The notes under the pieces are model-generated. The model saw only the letters and a program-made list of their open reading frames with translations. It was not told the origin of the DNA and searched no databases. Shown here piece after piece: positions 50,551-53,822 of a stretch of 53,822 nucleotides of DNA. The stretch spans positions 7,614 to 61,435 of the forward strand of contig PKTM01000009.1 of assembly GCA_002869145.1 (NCBI GenBank), written 5' to 3'. How positions within the stretch are numbered: the stretch's first letter is position 1; the number at the start of each line of letters is the position of its first letter. The DNA comes from Denitrovibrio sp. Lineage in GTDB: Bacteria; Chrysiogenota; Deferribacteres; Deferribacterales; Geovibrionaceae. A program made the position numbers and the translations under genes.

Positions 50551-51276
50551 TTAAAGTATCTGGCTTAGGAAAAGTTTCAGTCGTTCACTCTTTGGATTCT
50601 GATAAATCTCCTCTGGAGTGTCCTCTTCTATCTTCATCCCTTCGTCCATAAAGATTATGCGGTCTGCCACTTCTCTGGCAAATCCCATTTCGTGGGTAAC
50701 AACAACCATTGTCATCCCTTCTTTTGCAAGCTCCTTCATAACATCCAGAACCTCACCAATCATTTCTGGGTCAAGAGCTGATGTCGGCTCGTCAAAAAGC
50801 ATAACCTTCGGTTTCATCGCAAGAGCTCTGGCTATAGCCACCCTCTGCTGCTGTCCGCCAGAAAGCTGTCCCGGATAGACATCACGTTTATCAGAAAGCC
50901 CAACCTTTTTCAAAAGATCCTCAGCTACCTGGATAGCTTCGGTTTTTTTCATCTTTTTCACATGGATAGGGGCCATTGTGATGTTTTGCAAAACTGTTTT
51001 ATGTGGAAAGAGGTTGAAAGACTGGAAAACCATCCCTACCTCTTCTCTTATCTTGTTTATGTTTGTTTTCGGATGTGTAAGAGACTCGCCGTCTATTGTT
51101 ATCTCGCCATCTTGAACCTCTTCCAGAAGATTCAATGCACGAAGTATAGTAGACTTGCCGGAACCGGAAGGACCGATAACAACAAGAACCTCTTGCGGCG
51201 CAACCTCAAGCGAAACGCCTTTGAGCGCTTTCACACCATTCGGATATATTTTTACTACGTCTGTTGCTTTTATCAT
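50551..51276 (-). CDS. Polar amino-acid ABC transporter ATP-binding protein (GlnQ-like)
   Basis: This 241-residue protein is an ABC ATPase of the polar amino-acid class. It shows Walker [10 protein letters not shown], the Q-loop in [12 protein letters not shown], the signature LSGGQQQR, Walker [14 protein letters not shown] and the H-loop in VVTHEMGFA. It powers the permease encoded just upstream. A GGGGGA site precedes the ATG at 51276; a longer start would add an unlikely Arg-rich tail. It is the last gene of a three-gene operon, followed by a terminator. Confidence 0.93.
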   Translation of the reverse strand: MIKATDVVKIYPNGVKALKGVSLEVAPQEVLVVIGPSGSGKSTILRALNLLEEVQDGEITIDGESLTHPKTNINKIREEVGMVFQSFNLFPHKTVLQNITMAPIHVKKMKKTEAIQVAEDLLKKVGLSDKRDVYPGQLSGGQQQRVAIARALAMKPKVMLFDEPTSALDPEMIGEVLDVMKELAKEGMTMVVVTHEMGFAREVADRIIFMDEGMKIEEDTPEEIYQNPKSERLKLFLSQIL

Positions 51277-51286
51277 ATCATTCCCC

Positions 51287-52237
51287 CTACTTGTCCTGAG
51301 CCGACATCTTCTTCTCCAGCAGCTGTACAAGGTATGACAGCAGTGATGTCAGTACCAAATAAAGTGCAGCAACGGTAAACCAAACTTCAAACGGGCTGAA
51401 TGTAGAAGCTACAATCTCTCTCCCTGATTTTGTAAGGTCTGTGATGGAGATTACGGAGACAAGTGAAGAGTCTTTGATAAGTGATATGAACTGACCTGCC
51501 ATCGGCGGCAGCGTTCTTCTGAAAGCCTGCGGAAGTATTACAAGCAGCATAGCTACCGTATAGCTCATTCCGAGGCTTCTGGCTGCTTCCATCTGACCTT
51601 TGTGAACAGACTGGATACCAGCTCGCACAATCTCTGCTATATATGCACCTGTGAAGACCGACAGCGCCATAACTCCGGCTGTCATCCTGCCCAGATTAAA
51701 GATCGTACCTATGAAATAATAGAAAATAAATATCTGAACCAAAAGAGGAGTACCCCTGATTAGTTCAATATAAAATATTGCAAGTTTTTTAAGAAACGGA
51801 TTCCTTGATATCCTCGCTAGTCCAGTGCAAACGCCTATGATAATAGCAAAAAATATCGAATATACTGAAATTTCCAGAGTGATAAGAAGGCCCGTAAGCA
51901 ACGGGCCTAATTTATATGATTCATTCTTGGCTAAAACATCGCCTTCGAATACTGTGTCACCGTTTCTAACAGAAATGCCTTTTACATTTTCTAAAAGAAC
52001 AGGTGTGGACCTGCTTCCAGGCGGAGTTATCTTAACAGTTTTACCGCTAACGCTAACAATACCGTCTGAGGGAGCCCTCACTTCCTGAATATCCTTGTAA
52101 ACAACATACTGCGGGAGTCTGTTCCATCTCCAGATGTAGTCTACCTTTTTACTGGATGCATATATCCCCGCAGCAACTGAAAGCAGGAAAACAACCAGAA
52201 AAATATTCCAAAAAAGATCTTTTCGTTTCGAATTCAA
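51287..52237 (-). CDS. Polar amino-acid ABC permease with periplasmic biotinyl-lipoyl-like insert
   Basis: This 316-residue membrane protein is a HisM/GlnP-type permease. The core has five helices and the usual cytoplasmic loop [20 protein letters not shown]. An extra N-terminal helix (about 11-28) is followed by a periplasmic stretch (about 45-105) whose pattern, [11 protein letters not shown] to [16 protein letters not shown], resembles a biotinyl-lipoyl-like barrel without the modified lysine. Such inserts may help dock the binding protein. The gene lies between the binding protein (17 bases) and the ATPase (10 bases). Confidence 0.88.
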   Translation of the reverse strand: MNSKRKDLFWNIFLVVFLLSVAAGIYASSKKVDYIWRWNRLPQYVVYKDIQEVRAPSDGIVSVSGKTVKITPPGSRSTPVLLENVKGISVRNGDTVFEGDVLAKNESYKLGPLLTGLLITLEISVYSIFFAIIIGVCTGLARISRNPFLKKLAIFYIELIRGTPLLVQIFIFYYFIGTIFNLGRMTAGVMALSVFTGAYIAEIVRAGIQSVHKGQMEAARSLGMSYTVAMLLVILPQAFRRTLPPMAGQFISLIKDSSLVSVISITDLTKSGREIVASTFSPFEVWFTVAALYLVLTSLLSYLVQLLEKKMSAQDK

Positions 52238-52253
52238 CGTCTTAACCCCTTAT

Positions 52254-53066
52254 TTACTGCTGGATGTCTTTAAGCCACTCGTCAGTGCAAAACCATTTGT
52301 TATAGATTGCCTGATATCTGCCGTCGCCTCTCATCTGCTTCATGAAGTTGTTAAGGAAGTTCATAAAGTCTGGATCACCTTTTCTGATAGCCCATGCAAG
52401 CGGCTCGTATGTGAAAGGCTCGTCAAGGAAAGCAAGTTTGCTTCCGTTTTGTGAGAAGAAGAGTGCGTTGTAAGGGAGATCGTAAACCATAGCGTCTGCT
52501 CTGCCGTTTATAACTTCCATTGCTGCATCCTGCTCTGTCTCAAAAAGATTTATCTTAGCTTTGCCCATGTACTTTTTAGTTGCGTAATCACCTGTTACAC
52601 CAAGCTTTGTAGCGATAGTGTACTTAGGATCATTAAGGTCTTTATAGCTTTTGATCTTGCCTGCAAGTTCTTTTTTGATAAGGATTGTCTGACCAACAAC
52701 AATGTATGGGTCAGCAAAGTTGATCTGAAGGTTTCTTGAAGCTGTGATTGTCATACCTGACATAATGATGTCATATTTGTCTGTGAGCAAAGAAGAGATG
52801 ATACCATCCCAAGCTGTATTCACAAGTGTGAGCTTAACGCCCATAGCTTTAGCCATCTCATTAGCCATATCTACGTCGAAGCCTACTATTTCGCCTTTTT
52901 TGTTTTTAAGCTCGAACGGCATGTAGCCGGCTTCCATTCCAACTCTCAGCTCACCTCTTTTGATGATCTGGTTGAGTGTTGACTTCTCCCAGAGGGAGTT
53001 GTCGTTCGCAAAAGCTGTTGTGCATGCAAGTGCAAACACAAGCAGGGTAACAATAAGTTTTCTCAT
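52254..53066 (-). CDS. Polar amino-acid ABC substrate-binding protein
   Basis: This 270-residue periplasmic protein has a signal peptide (MRKLIVTLLVFALACTTAFA) and the family 3 binding-protein fold. Typical segments are GELRVGMEAGYMPFELKN, VGFDVDMANEMAKAMG, ITASRNLQINFADPY and WAIRKGDPDF. It probably binds a polar amino acid such as glutamine, glutamate or histidine; the exact ligand cannot be read. The ATG at 53066 has a GGAGG site 9 bases upstream. It is the first transporter gene of the operon and follows a small zinc-ribbon gene by 14 bases. Confidence 0.92.
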   Translation of the reverse strand: MRKLIVTLLVFALACTTAFANDNSLWEKSTLNQIIKRGELRVGMEAGYMPFELKNKKGEIVGFDVDMANEMAKAMGVKLTLVNTAWDGIISSLLTDKYDIIMSGMTITASRNLQINFADPYIVVGQTILIKKELAGKIKSYKDLNDPKYTIATKLGVTGDYATKKYMGKAKINLFETEQDAAMEVINGRADAMVYDLPYNALFFSQNGSKLAFLDEPFTYEPLAWAIRKGDPDFMNFLNNFMKQMRGDGRYQAIYNKWFCTDEWLKDIQQ

Positions 53067-53080
53067 ATTAAAATGCCTCC

Positions 53081-53257
53081 TTAGCATAATTTGCCTTCTT
53101 TAAGAACTTCATGAAGATACATCTTGATCTTGTGATCAGGGCACAAAGGAATCTCTTCCTTTGGAATAACTACGATCTCCGTGTGGTCACATTTAGGACA
53201 TTTAACTTCAATAGTAGTGACATCCGGCTTTTCGTTTTTTGGTGACTTTTTAGACAT
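53081..53257 (-). CDS. Small zinc-ribbon-like protein
   Basis: This 58-residue protein has two metal-binding pairs, VKCPKCD and PLCPDH, plus a final Cys, and fits a small zinc ribbon. The start ATG at 53257 has GGAG upstream. It lies just upstream of the amino-acid binding-protein gene and ends 14 bases before it. I do not know a specific function; many such proteins bind nucleic acid or act as metal stores. It may be the true first gene of the operon. Confidence 0.72.
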   Translation of the reverse strand: MSKKSPKNEKPDVTTIEVKCPKCDHTEIVVIPKEEIPLCPDHKIKMYLHEVLKEGKLC

Positions 53258-53425
53258 AGTTTTTCTCCATTAGTAGATCAAAGAGTAATTATTTGAAAAG
53301 ACCCAAAAAAATAAATGTTCACTATCCCTATATATTACTAAAAAATTTCTCTTTCTACTATAGAAAATTAGCACATAACTCTATAGGTTAACAACAGAAA
53401 TTTAATGGCTTAAATATTACAATGC

Positions 53426-53446
53426 GCATATAGTTCCGCAGAACTA
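53426..53446. repeat. Short inverted repeat in the upstream region
   Basis: ATAGTTC and GAACTAT are separated by four bases (CGCA) in the 237-base gap between the zinc-ribbon gene and the aldolase gene. It may be an operator. There is no T-run, so it does not look like a terminator. The rest of the gap is AT-rich with no other feature visible. Confidence 0.35.
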
Positions 53447-53494
53447 TACATTTATAAAGTTTGTATTAACTTTTCAATGCATTTGGTCATGTTT

Positions 53495-53822
53495 TCATAG
53501 TTTCTTAAGCAGTGCCTCCACATCTTTTTCCTTAGTAGCAAATGAACACATCAGCCTGCAAAGGGAAGTATCCTCGTCCCAAACATAAAATTCAAAATCT
53601 TTTGACAGTCTGCTGATGGTCTTCTGATCGAGATATACAAAAACACCGTTGCTCTCTGGTCTATAAGCAAGTTTAAAACCCGCCTTTTGAAACCCGGAAG
53701 AAAGTTTTGCAGCCATTTTATTCGCATGCTCAGCGTTTTCTTTCCATATGCTCTCTTTCAGATAAGGGATGAACTGTGCCGAAATATAGCGCATCTTTGA
53801 AAAAAGCTGCATCCCCTGCTTT
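53495..53822 (-). CDS. Threonine aldolase-like PLP enzyme, C-terminal part
   Basis: Only the last 109 or so codons lie in the window; the gene continues past the right edge. The sequence KQGMQLFSKMRYISAQF, near the start of the C-terminal domain, and the helix ENAEHANKMAAKL are typical of low-specificity L-threonine aldolase (beta-eliminating lyase family), which splits threonine into glycine and acetaldehyde with PLP. The active-site lysine is outside the window. The stop codon is at 53495. Confidence 0.75.
   Translation of the reverse strand, partial: KQGMQLFSKMRYISAQFIPYLKESIWKENAEHANKMAAKLSSGFQKAGFKLAYRPESNGVFVYLDQKTISRLSKDFEFYVWDEDTSLCRLMCSFATKEKDVEALLKKL

Noticed and set aside
1-53822. 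CRISPR array, insertion sequence or prophage
   Set aside because: I found no regularly spaced repeats, transposase or integrase gene, or phage structural gene.

Overview
The window looks like chromosomal DNA from a free-living, motile, low-GC, Gram-negative bacterium with an anaerobic or microaerophilic way of life. The evidence is signal peptides, lipoproteins and periplasmic binding proteins, TRAP transport, hemerythrin and iron-sulfur proteins, and an expanded family of sensor kinases with the HQWRQPL phospho-acceptor motif. My best guess for the phylum is Deferribacterota. This is inference from gene style, since no marker gene here settles it.

Layout. (1) 1-15.7 kb is a dense signalling region: an OmpR-type regulator/kinase pair, a leftward CheB-CheR-PAS/kinase cluster with a probable heme-binding kinase, a broken YgjP-type metalloprotease, a bacteriohemerythrin, an HDOD protein divergent from a Cache-domain kinase, and a broken PAS-GAF kinase with its CheY-like partner. 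(2) 15.8-17.6 kb holds a kinase relic, an rRNA-type methyltransferase and a fatty acid hydroxylase. (3) 17.6-24.9 kb is a leftward TAXI-type TRAP transporter locus with its own two-component system and an extra periplasmic binding protein. (4) 25-32.8 kb is more signalling: HD-GYP, a NarL-type system, and a second Cache kinase/receiver/HDOD module. (5) 32.8-36.5 kb holds tRNA-Arg, a sugar dehydrogenase-like protein, a nitroreductase/ferredoxin pair and a Fur-family regulator. (6) 36.7-40.9 kb is a manganese- or iron-type ABC transporter whose permease is fused to a DtxR-type repressor. (7) 41-47.3 kb is a nucleoside/purine uptake and salvage operon (BMP lipoprotein, ATPase, two permeases, a phosphoribosyltransferase) ending in a split LysO exporter. 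(8) 47.3-53.8 kb holds a CheY-like protein, a 725-base stretch with no confident gene, a SHOCT/HD-GYP pair, a secreted protein, a polar amino-acid ABC transporter and a truncated threonine aldolase.

The features that most deserve attention are: three otherwise intact genes each interrupted by one in-frame nonsense codon (two TAG, one TGA) within 15 kb; a permease-DtxR fusion recalling chlamydial YtgCR; a 134-base insertion that forms a 45-codon ORF, exactly stop/start coupled, between two nucleoside permease genes; a possible small RNA gene between two convergent signalling genes; a split copy of the tRNA-Arg 3' end; and two divergent HDOD/Cache-kinase modules that look like an old duplication.
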